Positions 15,968-22,708 are shown, counted from the stretch's first letter. The stretch: 22,708 nt of DNA from an uncultured Erysipelotrichaceae bacterium (GCA_902799855.1 CADCCA010000014.1:1-22708); one strand, 5' to 3'. Translations and numbers: made by a program. The notes: generated by a model not told the origin, from the letters alone.

Positions 15968-16657
15968 CTATTTATTTTTATAGATTAATTCTGGCTCACC
16001 AATTATAACCTTCATATTGCTTGGTACATCTTTGAGCAAAAAGACGTTTGAGCCGATGGTGACATTGTTACCAATTTTGATTGGGCCAAGGATAGAAGCA
16101 CCAGCGTAAATGGTGACATCATCACCAACTTGTGGGTGTCTAACAACTCCTCTAAGTTCTTTAGCATTACTTAATGAAACAGCGCCTAAAGTAACACATT
16201 GATAAATCTTCACTCTTTTACCAATCTTAGAAGTTTCACCGACGACTATGCCAGTACCATGGTCGATAAAACATGGATAAGAAATCTCTGCGGCTGGATG
16301 AATATCAATGCCAGTCATAGAGTGTGCCACTTCGGAAATGAATCTAGCTTGTACTTTATATCCTAATTTATATAAGGCGTGAGAAATGCGATAAATCGCA
16401 ATAGCTTTATATCCAGGATAGGCTAATTTGATTTCATCAGTGCCAGTTGCAGCAGGATCGCTATCTAAGAAGAATTCTAAATCTTCTTTTAATATATCTT
16501 TAATCTTATTAAGTTCTTTAGTAAACGCATCAAAAGACTCTTTATTATCTTCGATAGCTTTAACAAATAGAGGTAATAAATCCTCACATTTTTCTTCGTT
16601 AACAAAGGCTAAAGAATTATCTAATAATGCACAGAGGTTTTCTTTACAAATTCTCAT
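15968..16657 (-). CDS. cysE: Serine O-acetyltransferase
   Basis: A 229-residue hexapeptide-repeat acyltransferase. The helical N-terminal part holds L-D-S-D-P-A-A (64-70) and Y-P-G-Y-K-A (80-85), typical of CysE, and the left-handed beta-helix starts near residue 115. I-D-I-H-P-A (117-122), D-H-G-T-G-I-V-V-G-E and V-R-H-P (172-175) carry the substrate-binding and catalytic histidines. It acetylates serine with acetyl-CoA to give O-acetylserine for cysteine synthesis. The cysteine synthase is not in the window. I chose ATG 16657; a TTG at 16687 would add ten residues. There is no ribosome site, but TGC-CACAAT lies 9 nt upstream as a possible leaderless promoter. The stop is TAG. Confidence 0.9.
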   Translation of the reverse strand: MRICKENLCALLDNSLAFVNEEKCEDLLPLFVKAIEDNKESFDAFTKELNKIKDILKEDLEFFLDSDPAATGTDEIKLAYPGYKAIAIYRISHALYKLGYKVQARFISEVAHSMTGIDIHPAAEISYPCFIDHGTGIVVGETSKIGKRVKIYQCVTLGAVSLSNAKELRGVVRHPQVGDDVTIYAGASILGPIKIGNNVTIGSNVFLLKDVPSNMKVIIGEPELIYKNK

Positions 16658-16695
16658 ACTTAATGAATTGTGGCATAGAAAAGCCAAAAATACAA

Positions 16696-16724
16696 ATGTT
16701 AAACACTACAAAAAATGATAAAAT
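16696..16724 (+). promoter_or_regulatory. Promoter of the PAP2 gene
   Basis: An extended -10 TGA-TAAAAT (hexamer 16719-16724), with a weak ATGTTA at -35 (16696-16701) and a 17-nt spacer. The predicted leader is about 27 nt and contains GAGGGAG at 16744-16750. It sits in the divergent 100-nt gap with cysE. Confidence 0.5.
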
Positions 16725-16757
16725 TAACAAGATGGCACTTAGTGAGGGAGATAATTT

Positions 16758-17705
16758 ATGAAAAAAAGATTTCACCTGTTAATCGTTATCGGAGTAATAC
16801 TAGTCGGCTTTGCTATCGGTTCATTCTTTGATTTACAAATCGATCAAGCCATCTTCCAAAGAAACAATGGTTTTGGTTTATTTATGGCCTCATTTGGCGT
16901 TTATCCATGCTACGCATGTTTTGCCTTTGTAGGTGGTGCTTTATTAATCTCATCGATCAAAAGAAAAGAATTACCAAATTGGGTAAAAATCATTTCTTAC
17001 GTTTTAAGTGGTGTGATATATGTCATGGCGGTTTATCTTGCCGCTAAAGAGATGCCATCCGCTAATGGCTACAATAATGAAAAATTAACCATTGTAAGTT
17101 ATGCAATAGCGGCAGTAGTATTTGCTGGCTGCTTTGTTGGTGGTGTTTTTGCTTGCAAAAATAGAGACAATCTCAAACAGATTTGGATTTTATCACTTGT
17201 AATAGTGGTCATTTTCACTGTTGCCTTATTACCAGCAGGCTTCTTAATTAAATTAGTCATCCATCGTCCACGTTACCGTTTAGCGGTCAATGGTGAATTA
17301 ACAGCCTTCTATAACTGGTGGCAAATGTTCCCAGAATATAAAAACTATATCAGCAGCCCTGAACACCCAATCTTTGTTAATGGTGTAGAAGTAACCAAAG
17401 AAGAATTCAAATCATTCCCAAGTGGTCATACTGGTACAGCCATGATTATGGCAATGTTCCTACCTTATCTTTCTTATTTCTTACCAAAACTCAAAGGTAA
17501 AGAAATCTGGTTATTCTATGGTGGTGCTCTTTGGACAGTTGTGATGGCGTTCTCTAGAATGCTCTGTGGTGCTCACTATTTAACAGATACATGCATGGGC
17601 GCTCTCATCGTGATGGTAGTCTATTTCATCGTCAACGAGTTTGCTTATCGTAAAGGCTATTTCGAAGAGGAAAAGAAAGAAGAACCTGTTCCTGCATTAG
17701 AATAA
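16758..17705 (+). CDS. PAP2-family membrane phosphatase
   Basis: A 315-residue polytopic protein with about six helices. The three-part PAP2 active site is complete: K-L-V-I-H-R-P (165-171), P-S-G-H-T (221-225) and S-R-M-L-C-G-A-H-Y-L-T-D (266-277), with the catalytic histidines at 224 and 273. Members remove phosphate from phosphatidate, phosphatidylglycerol phosphate or undecaprenyl diphosphate on the outer membrane face; the sequence does not decide which. A loop of about 45 residues between motifs 1 and 2 (about 175-218) is longer than in simple BcrC/PgpB proteins. The GAGGGAG ribosome site supports ATG 16758. The C-terminal tail is acidic and short. Confidence 0.9.
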   Translation: MKKRFHLLIVIGVILVGFAIGSFFDLQIDQAIFQRNNGFGLFMASFGVYPCYACFAFVGGALLISSIKRKELPNWVKIISYVLSGVIYVMAVYLAAKEMPSANGYNNEKLTIVSYAIAAVVFAGCFVGGVFACKNRDNLKQIWILSLVIVVIFTVALLPAGFLIKLVIHRPRYRLAVNGELTAFYNWWQMFPEYKNYISSPEHPIFVNGVEVTKEEFKSFPSGHTGTAMIMAMFLPYLSYFLPKLKGKEIWLFYGGALWTVVMAFSRMLCGAHYLTDTCMGALIVMVVYFIVNEFAYRKGYFEEEKKEEPVPALE

Positions 17706-17710
17706 AAACT

Positions 17711-17739
17711 ATTTCATTATTTGAAATAATGTGTATACT
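17711..17739 (+). promoter_or_regulatory. Promoter with 17-nt palindrome, probably leaderless, for the polytopic membrane protein
   Basis: TATACT at 17734-17739, with TG two bases farther upstream (GTG-TATACT), has an ATTTCA -35 candidate at 17711-17716. The ATG at 17749 comes 9 nt after the -10 box. A perfect palindrome, CATTATTT-G-AAATAATG (17715-17731), fills the spacer and could be an operator or a weak terminator of the PAP2 gene. Confidence 0.5.
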
Positions 17740-17748
17740 ATTTCTCCT

Positions 17749-18432
17749 ATGGCATTTGCATTATTGATCGTATTTATGTTTGTAGCGTATGGCCTAACCA
17801 CGCTATTTAGAAGATGGCTTGATGTTCCAACTCTTATTGGTGTGGCCATTGGTTGCGCGGTTAATGCCAATCTTTTCACCCCATTAAACTACCCAGTTGT
17901 GGTGGGTGAATTAACATTTAGTATTGAAAGTATTTTATATACATTATTTATGTATACCGTGGTCATTAGAATCTTAGATTATAGTTATGATGACGCTAAA
18001 AAGTTAGCCCTAACAAGTGTCGCAGCCATTATCATCAGTGCGATTATCGAATTAGTGGCCTTACTAACCAAAGATGGTTTTCAAACGGTCGTCTTCCAAA
18101 ACTTCGCCGTCTATTTATTCTCTTCCATCGGCACAATTATCGGTGTTTGGTTAATGGTGTTCTTTACTATTGGTCTTAAAAAGAGAAGAGTTGGTAGTTA
18201 TATTATTATTCCAATCGTGATTGCGGTTTCTTGTGTCATTCACGCTTTATTCTATTATGGTGGTATGTCCCTAGTCTTCTGGGAAGGCGGCATCTATACA
18301 TTCAAAATGGCGTTAGGTACCATCATCGGTAAAGCCGCTTGTATTGGTTTAGGTGTTTTGTGTTATTTCATCAATCAAAAGTTCTGGAAACCTTTAAACC
18401 TTGTATCCAAAAAAGAGGAAGAGAATAATTAA
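17749..18432 (+). CDS. Polytopic membrane protein of unknown function
   Basis: A 227-residue protein with six or seven hydrophobic segments (about 2-20, 26-44, 56-76, 86-106, 117-143, 150-172, 183-208) and a short charged tail ending in K-K-E-E-E-N-N. The size and helix number recall small-solute uptake components such as VUT/YhhQ or ECF substrate-binding proteins, but I see no diagnostic motif, so no function is claimed. ATG 17749 is chosen over GTG 17731 because the GTG lies within the -10 promoter element. There is no ribosome site. The S41 lipoprotein gene starts 14 nt after its stop, so they probably form an operon. Confidence 0.75.
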   Translation: MAFALLIVFMFVAYGLTTLFRRWLDVPTLIGVAIGCAVNANLFTPLNYPVVVGELTFSIESILYTLFMYTVVIRILDYSYDDAKKLALTSVAAIIISAIIELVALLTKDGFQTVVFQNFAVYLFSSIGTIIGVWLMVFFTIGLKKRRVGSYIIIPIVIAVSCVIHALFYYGGMSLVFWEGGIYTFKMALGTIIGKAACIGLGVLCYFINQKFWKPLNLVSKKEEENN

Positions 18433-18446
18433 TATAGGTGAAACCT

Positions 18447-20222
18447 ATGAAGAAAAAATTATTACCATTATTACTCGTTCCCACTCTTCTATTATCCGCT
18501 TGTTCATTTTTCTCAAGAGATGAAGAAACATATAACACATATGAAAAAGAAATCGGTGTTTACAATATCGATTCTTTAAACGAAGAAAAAGAATTATCCA
18601 GTGGCTTTCAAAAAAATATTAAAGCCCGTTTTATAGAAAACGAATCCCTGATTCCTTATCTTTCTTTAAGCCAATATGCTTCTTTATACGAAGCGCATTT
18701 CGCTAGTGACGCTAAAAGCGAAGTCAGCAGTGGTTTCTTTTCTGATATTTGGACAGTTTATGTTGGGGATCAACCTTGTTTCATTACGCAAATCAATTAC
18801 TTATTAGAAGAAGTTATCGTCGCAGGTAGCCTTCAAGCGGCCTATAAAGAAGATGATGATCCAAGAGATTTAAAAGCTCTTGAATATGGCTTAAAAAATG
18901 ATGCAGATGGCAAATATTTATCAAGCACTAATTATTCAACATTCTATTTTGATAGTTATGGCATCAAACAATTCACATATGGTGGTGATAGATATTATCC
19001 TCTTGGATTCTTAGATACCACCTTCATTGATAGTTCCGCTCGTTATTTCACTTACAACTATTCTCATATCCTCTCAACAGTGGAAGTTGATAACTATAGT
19101 GTTATTGAATATAAAGATGGGGACCAATTCTATACATTTGATTCGCAAATGGAAAAGGTCGCTAATGAATACACGCTCCCTTCATATTTATTAAACTATA
19201 ACAGTGGTATGTTCCTTTACATGATGGATAACTTCTATGGCTTACGAAACCAAAAGAAAATCTCATCATTTGCAAGTTTCTATAAAAAACACGGTCTTTA
19301 TTCAGGCTTATTTAGTAAAGATCCTCAAACAAGAGGCTTGGCCTTCAGTGATGCTTGTTCCTTCTTAGACGATAATCACACCGTATTTGTCAGTGCGAAC
19401 AAATCTTGGGGCGAAGATCAATATGGTTTAATCCGCCGCTATGGAGATGGTTGTATTGCTCGTTCACAAACTAAATCAACATTACAAGACCACCGTCAGA
19501 GTATTACTGGCGATAAAAAGGCTAAAATTGATCCAGTTTATAGCCAAGACGGTAAAACCGCTGTAGTGGCATTTGATTCATTTGAATTCGGTTCATCTAA
19601 AGATGTTTTCAATGAAGATGACTCCATCAAGGAAACCGCTAAAGAACACGATACATTCTTTAGATTGATTTCTGCCTTTAATGAAATTAAGAGTAAGAAT
19701 ACAGTCGAAAACGTTGTCTTAGATATTTCCTTAAACGGTGGTGGTGTTTTAGGTGTTATGCTCAAGCTATTAGCGTTAATCTCTAAAAACAATTCCAGCC
19801 AAGTCGTTTTATATCAAGAACCAAGCACACAAGCCGTAATTTATAATCCTCATGTTGATATCAATAACGATGGTAAATATGATCTAGAAGATTGCTTTGG
19901 TGATGACTTCAATATTTATATTCTCACCAGTGATTGTTCATTCAGTTGTGGTAATGCTTTCCCATGTGCCGCTCAATTACATGGTGACGCTAAAATCATC
20001 GGTCAAAAAAGTGGCGGTGGTGAATGTGTCGTTTCCGTCCATTACCTACCAAATAGCGAATACGTGTATCATTCTGGTAACGTTCATATTGGTGCTTTAG
20101 ACAAATCACAAAAGGAATTTATCGGCTTTGAAAATGGTGCTACTCCTGATATTGAAATTGAGATCGGCGCTAATTTCTATTCCGTTGAATACTTAAATAC
20201 CCTCATTCAAAACACTCATTAA
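18447..20222 (+). CDS. S41-family (tail-specific protease-like) peptidase lipoprotein
   Basis: A 591-residue protein with a lipoprotein signal L-L-L-S-A-C, so Cys19 is lipidated and the protein faces outward. Residues about 20-290 match nothing I recognise. The S41 region starts at L-D-D-N-H-T (307-312) and continues with V-V-L-D-I-S-L-N-G-G-G (423-433) and Y-I-L-T-S-D-C-S-F-S-C-G (491-502), where Ser500 is the likely nucleophile, then I-I-G-Q-K-S-G-G-G-E (517-526). The FGKG lysine of Ctp enzymes is missing, so the catalysis may be of the tricorn/IRBP-like kind. No PDZ domain is evident. A stretch D-I-N-N-D-G-K-Y-D-L-E-D (471-482) looks like a calcium-binding loop. ATG 18447 (AGGTG upstream) is chosen over an in-frame GTG at 18438. 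Confidence 0.8.
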   Translation: MKKKLLPLLLVPTLLLSACSFFSRDEETYNTYEKEIGVYNIDSLNEEKELSSGFQKNIKARFIENESLIPYLSLSQYASLYEAHFASDAKSEVSSGFFSDIWTVYVGDQPCFITQINYLLEEVIVAGSLQAAYKEDDDPRDLKALEYGLKNDADGKYLSSTNYSTFYFDSYGIKQFTYGGDRYYPLGFLDTTFIDSSARYFTYNYSHILSTVEVDNYSVIEYKDGDQFYTFDSQMEKVANEYTLPSYLLNYNSGMFLYMMDNFYGLRNQKKISSFASFYKKHGLYSGLFSKDPQTRGLAFSDACSFLDDNHTVFVSANKSWGEDQYGLIRRYGDGCIARSQTKSTLQDHRQSITGDKKAKIDPVYSQDGKTAVVAFDSFEFGSSKDVFNEDDSIKETAKEHDTFFRLISAFNEIKSKNTVENVVLDISLNGGGVLGVMLKLLALISKNNSSQVVLYQEPSTQAVIYNPHVDINNDGKYDLEDCFGDDFNIYILTSDCSFSCGNAFPCAAQLHGDAKIIGQKSGGGECVVSVHYLPNSEYVYHSGNVHIGALDKSQKEFIGFENGATPDIEIEIGANFYSVEYLNTLIQNTH

Positions 20223-20224
20223 TT

Positions 20225-20246
20225 CGCTAATATAGCGTTCTATTTT
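20225..20246 (+). terminator. Weak hairpin after the S41 gene
   Basis: CGCTA (20225-20229) pairs with TAGCG (20233-20237) around a 3-nt loop, followed by TTCTATTTT. The stem is short, so termination is probably partial. Confidence 0.4.
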
Positions 20247-20263
20247 AAAGAAATAATGATTGA

Positions 20264-20287
20264 TATAATCCACATTTTTCTTATAAT
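20264..20287 (+). promoter_or_regulatory. Two tandem -10 boxes upstream of the small membrane protein
   Basis: An extended -10, TGA-TATAAT (hexamer 20264-20269), and a second TATAAT (20282-20287) lie 18 nt apart. Neither has a good -35. The ribosome site AAAGGAG (20303-20309) precedes ATG 20317, so either start gives a normal leader. Confidence 0.5.
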
Positions 20288-20316
20288 TTTTGTTGTATAG
20301 CAAAAGGAGAACCCTT

Positions 20317-20787
20317 ATGAATAATAAATATGTCAAATTGCATTCCCTTTTAAGAATGTTAGGCGCTTTATTAGCTATCATCGTTTTTATTTCCATGTTC
20401 GCTACTAAGATGGTTGTCCATGTAGAATATTCAAATGTTTTCTACGATTTCAACAGTGGCGCCTTCTTTGGTGATAGTTCATGTAAAGGCAACGTCTTTG
20501 GCTTCTTCGGTTACCTATTCGTCTTACTCGGAGGACTCGCAGGTTTAGCTTTCGTATTCATTGACGAATTAATCGGTAAAGATTTAACCAAAAAGCTTGC
20601 TTTTGTCGCAGGCGGTCTTGCTTTAGCAGGTGGTCTTTTAATCTTGTTATTTGCCCCAATGTTCATTGGCATTAACGATTTCAAGTATTTAACAACAGGC
20701 GCTGGTCCAATCGTCTTTGGCATCTTTGGCGTTATCATTGGAGCGATTAATATCGCCGCACCTATCCTTGAGCAAAAAGGCAAATAA
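20317..20787 (+). CDS. Small four-helix membrane protein of unknown function
   Basis: A 156-residue protein with hydrophobic segments at about 12-29, 59-82, 93-116 and 127-149. The loop between helices 1 and 2 (about 30-58) carries an isolated cysteine (Cys56). The third and fourth helices are rich in Gly and Ala. No motif or family is recognised. The strong AAAGGAG supports ATG 20317 over an in-frame start 27 nt upstream. It is flanked by its own promoter boxes and a strong terminator, so it is probably a single-gene unit. Confidence 0.78.
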   Translation: MNNKYVKLHSLLRMLGALLAIIVFISMFATKMVVHVEYSNVFYDFNSGAFFGDSSCKGNVFGFFGYLFVLLGGLAGLAFVFIDELIGKDLTKKLAFVAGGLALAGGLLILLFAPMFIGINDFKYLTTGAGPIVFGIFGVIIGAINIAAPILEQKGK

Positions 20788-20799
20788 AAACGGCAAACA

Positions 20800-20826
20800 A
20801 ACCATCCAATGCGATGGTTTTTTTGT
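20800..20826 (+). terminator. Rho-independent terminator after the small membrane protein
   Basis: AACCATC (20800-20806) pairs perfectly with GATGGTT (20813-20819) around a 6-nt loop, followed by seven T in total. It starts 12 nt after the stop. Confidence 0.9.
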
Positions 20827-20851
20827 GCTCTTAAGGAATAAACACTCGATA

Positions 20852-20880
20852 TTGAATGTAACAGTAGGCATTCATATAAT
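20852..20880 (+). promoter_or_regulatory. Strong promoter of the DegV gene with an inverted repeat in the spacer
   Basis: TTGAAT (20852-20857), a 17-nt spacer and TATAAT (20875-20880). A second TATAAT follows at 20893-20898, 18 nt downstream. The arms TGAATG and CATTCA (20853-20858, 20869-20874) form an inverted repeat with a 10-nt gap across the spacer, a possible repressor site. Confidence 0.65.
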
Positions 20881-20930
20881 CGTAAATATCTATATAATAG
20901 AATCACGCGAATAAGAGAAGGAATAACGAT

Positions 20931-21800
20931 ATGTATACACTTTTTACTGACACCGATTGCGATATTACTCCAGAGATTGCTGCTCAATATGGCTACAAAC
21001 TCATTTCCATGCCATACACAATTGAAGGAAAACAAGTTTTCCCATATGTCGATTTTGAGAAGTTTGATTATAAAGAATTTTATAACAAATTAAGAAAAGG
21101 CATTATTCCAACAACCAGCGCTCTTTCGCCAGTTGAATATATGAATTATTTCGAACCAGAATTTGCAGCAGGTCATGATATCTTATATGTCCATTTCTCC
21201 GCTGCGATGTCTGCGACATTTAATTCCCTCCGCTTAGCGATGGAAGAATTAAGCGAAAAATACCCAGAAAGAAAATTAACTCTTGTCGATACTAAAGGTA
21301 TCACATTAGGTAGTTATAACATTTGCCATTACATTGGTGAAATGTATAAAAATGGTGCTTCCATTGAAGAGATTCAAAAATGGGCAGAAGTTGAAGTTGA
21401 TAAGACGGCTTTCTATTTCTACGCTGACGATCTTAAGTTCTTCGGTAAAAGTGGTCGTGTCTCTGGCTTTGCGGCCTTCTTTGGTAACATCATTGGTTTA
21501 AAACCAATCATTTATATCGGTAACGATGGTAAGATGACCACCAAAGATAAATGCCGTGGTCGTAAACAAACATTACAAAAACTCTTACAATACGTCATCG
21601 ATTTAGAAGAAAACATCAAAGATTATCGTGTAACGATTGCTCATACTGACGCACTTGAAATCGCTGAAGAATTCGGCAATATGATGAAACAACACTTTGG
21701 TGAAGATTTGAAGATTGAATATGAGGTAGTTAACCCAACCGCTGGTAGCCACTGCGGTCCTAATGCAATGGGCGTTAGCTTCCACGCCAAACATAGGTAA
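20931..21800 (+). CDS. DegV-family fatty-acid-binding protein (FakB-like)
   Basis: A 289-residue EDD-fold protein. T-D-T-D-C-D-I-T (6-13) matches the family TDSTCDL start. T-T-S-A-L-S-P (about 61-67) and H-F-S-A-A-M-S-A-T-F-N-S (about 86-97) are the two ligand loops, and the end G-P-N-A-M-G-V-S-F matches GPGAIGVGF. In Firmicutes such proteins hold a free fatty acid while FakA phosphorylates it to acyl-phosphate for phospholipid synthesis; no FakA gene is visible here. Loop 2 normally reads SSgLSGT; the SAAMSAT variant suggests a different chain preference, which is inference. The AGAAGGA ribosome site and a near-consensus promoter precede it, and a terminator follows. Confidence 0.9.
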   Translation: MYTLFTDTDCDITPEIAAQYGYKLISMPYTIEGKQVFPYVDFEKFDYKEFYNKLRKGIIPTTSALSPVEYMNYFEPEFAAGHDILYVHFSAAMSATFNSLRLAMEELSEKYPERKLTLVDTKGITLGSYNICHYIGEMYKNGASIEEIQKWAEVEVDKTAFYFYADDLKFFGKSGRVSGFAAFFGNIIGLKPIIYIGNDGKMTTKDKCRGRKQTLQKLLQYVIDLEENIKDYRVTIAHTDALEIAEEFGNMMKQHFGEDLKIEYEVVNPTAGSHCGPNAMGVSFHAKHR

Positions 21801-21807
21801 ATAAGTT

Positions 21808-21833
21808 AAGGTTCAGAAATGGACCTTTTCTTT
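21808..21833 (+). terminator. Rho-independent terminator after the DegV gene
   Basis: AAGGTTC (21808-21814) pairs with GGACCTT (21821-21827) with one G-U pair and a 6-nt loop, followed by TTCTTT. It starts 7 nt after the stop. Confidence 0.75.
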
Positions 21834-21847
21834 ACAAGAACATTCTT

Positions 21848-21853
21848 TATAAT
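21848..21853 (+). promoter_or_regulatory. -10 box giving a probably leaderless mRNA for the P-loop kinase gene
   Basis: A perfect TATAAT ends 6 nt before the ATG at 21860, which puts the expected transcription start on the A of the start codon. No ribosome site exists in the gap after the DegV terminator. No clear -35 is seen. Confidence 0.55.
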
Positions 21854-21859
21854 AATGTT

Positions 21860-22417
21860 ATGCACAAACTCATTTTAATTACTGGCGATTTAGCGTCAGG
21901 CAAAAGCACATTAGCCGCTTCTTTAAGCGAATCTTTACAAATCCCATTTTTAACAAAAGACAGTCTCAAAGAAATAGCGTGTGATGCAATTGATTTTACT
22001 AATCGTGAAGAGAATAGAAGATTATCAGTTTCAGCGATGAACTCTATGATTTATGTCTTTGAACAATCTGCCAAAGTGGGGCAAGACCTCATCTTAGAAG
22101 CCAACTTCAGAAGTGAAGAAGTTTTAAGAATTAAACAAATCGCTGATGAATATTCCTATAGTGTCGTCCTTTTGGCGTTGACAGGCGATATCAATCTTCT
22201 TTATCAAAGATTCTTAGATAGACTTCCTACTCGTCATAAAGCCCATACTTCATTAAATCTCAATTATTCGTTAGAAAGATTTGCCTCTTATATTGAGGAA
22301 ATAAGAAATGAAGATATGATTTATCCAGTCAATTATATTGATATGAGTGAATTAGATGAGGACGATGTCACTGAACTCTCTCTTGATATTATCTCTAATC
22401 AATTAGGTTTTATCTAA
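21860..22417 (+). CDS. P-loop kinase-like protein (AAA_33/zeta-like)
   Basis: A 185-residue single-domain NTPase. The Walker A motif reads G-D-L-A-S-G-K-S-T (9-17), followed by K-D-S-L-K (34-38) and a hydrophobic strand D-L-I-L-E-A-N-F (75-82) that acts as Walker B. A lid-like region contains F-L-D-R-L-P-T-R-H (about 118-126). This pattern fits small-molecule kinases of the AAA_33, chloramphenicol-phosphotransferase and zeta-toxin-like type. The substrate cannot be told from sequence, and no antitoxin gene sits next to it, so a toxin role is not supported. It has its own -10 box 6 nt before the ATG and no ribosome site. Confidence 0.75.
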   Translation: MHKLILITGDLASGKSTLAASLSESLQIPFLTKDSLKEIACDAIDFTNREENRRLSVSAMNSMIYVFEQSAKVGQDLILEANFRSEEVLRIKQIADEYSYSVVLLALTGDINLLYQRFLDRLPTRHKAHTSLNLNYSLERFASYIEEIRNEDMIYPVNYIDMSELDEDDVTELSLDIISNQLGFI

Positions 22418-22429
22418 TTCTCAAGAAGA

Positions 22430-22452
22430 CCCCTATCTTCTATAAGTAGGGG
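22430..22452 (+). other. GC-rich hairpin between the kinase gene and tnpB
   Basis: CCCCTA (22430-22435) pairs with TAGGGG (22447-22452), and an inner CTT/AAG pairing leaves a 4-nt loop. It starts 12 nt after the kinase stop and has no T run, so it is a poor terminator. Subterminal hairpins of this kind occur at IS200/IS605-family element ends, which makes it a candidate left-end structure of the TnpB element or a leftover right end. This is inference. Confidence 0.4.
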
Positions 22453-22537
22453 ATGAATTTGAGCGAATTAATAATGCCCTAGTGGCGCATCTTTTTAGTT
22501 TATTAAACATAATTTTTGATAAATAGTGAATCAAGTA

Positions 22538-22566
22538 TTGTAGTTATATCAACAAGTTGATATAAT
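22538..22566 (+). promoter_or_regulatory. tnpB promoter with a palindromic operator candidate
   Basis: TTGTAG (22538-22543), a 17-nt spacer and TATAAT (22561-22566). A perfect 9-bp inverted repeat, TATATCAAC-AA-GTTGATATA (22545-22564), fills the spacer and overlaps the -10 box. Confidence 0.55.
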
Positions 22567-22645
22567 AATAATAGGAAATATGATATAGGGGAAAATGATG
22601 CATTTAGCGTTTATTTCCCTTTTCTTATATTTCGAAAGGATAAGC

Positions 22646-22708
22646 ATGATTAAGACAGTTAAAAGAACATATCGTTTTAGAATCTATCCTAATCCTTCTC
22701 AAAAAGAA
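22646..22708 (+). CDS. tnpB: TnpB (IS200/IS605-type OrfB) N-terminus, cut by the window edge
   Basis: Only 21 codons are visible, ending at the window edge: M-I-K-T-V-K-R-T-Y-R-F-R-I-Y-P-N, followed by P-S-Q-K-E. The YRFRIYPN core with a following Q is the usual opening of TnpB, the RNA-guided nuclease of IS200/IS605 and IS607 elements. ATG 22646 has AAAGGA upstream. An in-frame ATG pair at 22595/22598, with AGGGGA before it, would add up to 17 residues that do not look TnpB-like. No TnpA is visible upstream, so the element may be TnpB-only or have TnpA elsewhere. Confidence 0.75.
   Translation, partial: MIKTVKRTYRFRIYPNPSQKE

Larger units (their letters stand above)
22418..22708 (+). mobile_element. 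Left part of an IS200/IS605-like element (partial)
   Basis: The tnpB start, a GC-rich hairpin (22430-22452) and a palindrome-bearing promoter lie together after the kinase gene. The exact left boundary is not determined; I place it after the kinase stop as an outer limit. The right end, where a guide RNA would be encoded, is outside the window. Confidence 0.45.

Noticed and set aside
16658..16757. T-box or SAM riboswitch upstream of cysE
   Set aside because: The gap to the divergent gene is only 100 nt and shows no long paired leader or T-box sequence.
21860..22417. Zeta-type toxin of a toxin-antitoxin pair
   Set aside because: The P-loop fold fits, but no small antitoxin gene is adjacent and the gene has its own promoter after a terminator.

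Overview
The window is A+T-rich with tightly packed genes, no intergenic stretch over 300 bases, many strong AGGAGG-type ribosome sites and stops that are almost all TAA. Gene content (KtrB-type K+ uptake, DegV, DagK/PlsC, TsaC, CDF transporter, SipW-like signal peptidase, S41 lipoprotein, IS605-type TnpB) fits a low-GC Gram-positive lineage (Bacilli or a Mollicutes-related gut group). The taxon is an inference. No rRNA, tRNA, CRISPR array or riboswitch was recognised.

Left region (2-8168, + strand): a five-gene, translationally coupled operon. It holds a long repeat protein (5' end outside the window), a SipW/Sec11-type signal peptidase, a membrane GGDEF-like/EAL protein broken by an internal deletion and frameshift, an MTA/SAH-nucleosidase-like protein without the usual catalytic residues, and a 1020-aa membrane protein with GGDEF-like, GAF-like, PAS-like and degenerate EAL domains. 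Almost every signalling domain looks catalytically dead. This locus is the best candidate for an undescribed system.

Middle region (8165-13580, - strand): read in transcription order, dagK, plsC, a choline-kinase-like phosphotransferase, a membrane-anchored ComEC-like metallo-beta-lactamase-fold protein, and ktrB. Three rho-independent terminators separate units after plsC, the kinase and the MBL gene. DagK and PlsC make phosphatidic and lysophosphatidic acid chemistry the theme of the first unit.

Right-middle region (13721-18432): a leaderless-promoter lipoprotein gene followed by tsaC (+), a cysE-CDF transporter pair (-), then a PAP2 phosphatase and a polytopic membrane protein (+).

Right region (18447-22708, + strand): an S41-family lipoprotein peptidase, a small four-helix membrane protein, a DegV fatty-acid-binding protein, a P-loop kinase and, at the edge, the start of a TnpB gene preceded by a palindrome-bearing promoter and a GC-rich hairpin.

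Two themes cut across the window. Several genes have a -10 box only 6-9 nt from the ATG and no ribosome site, which suggests leaderless mRNAs. None of the 20 visible stop codons is TGA.
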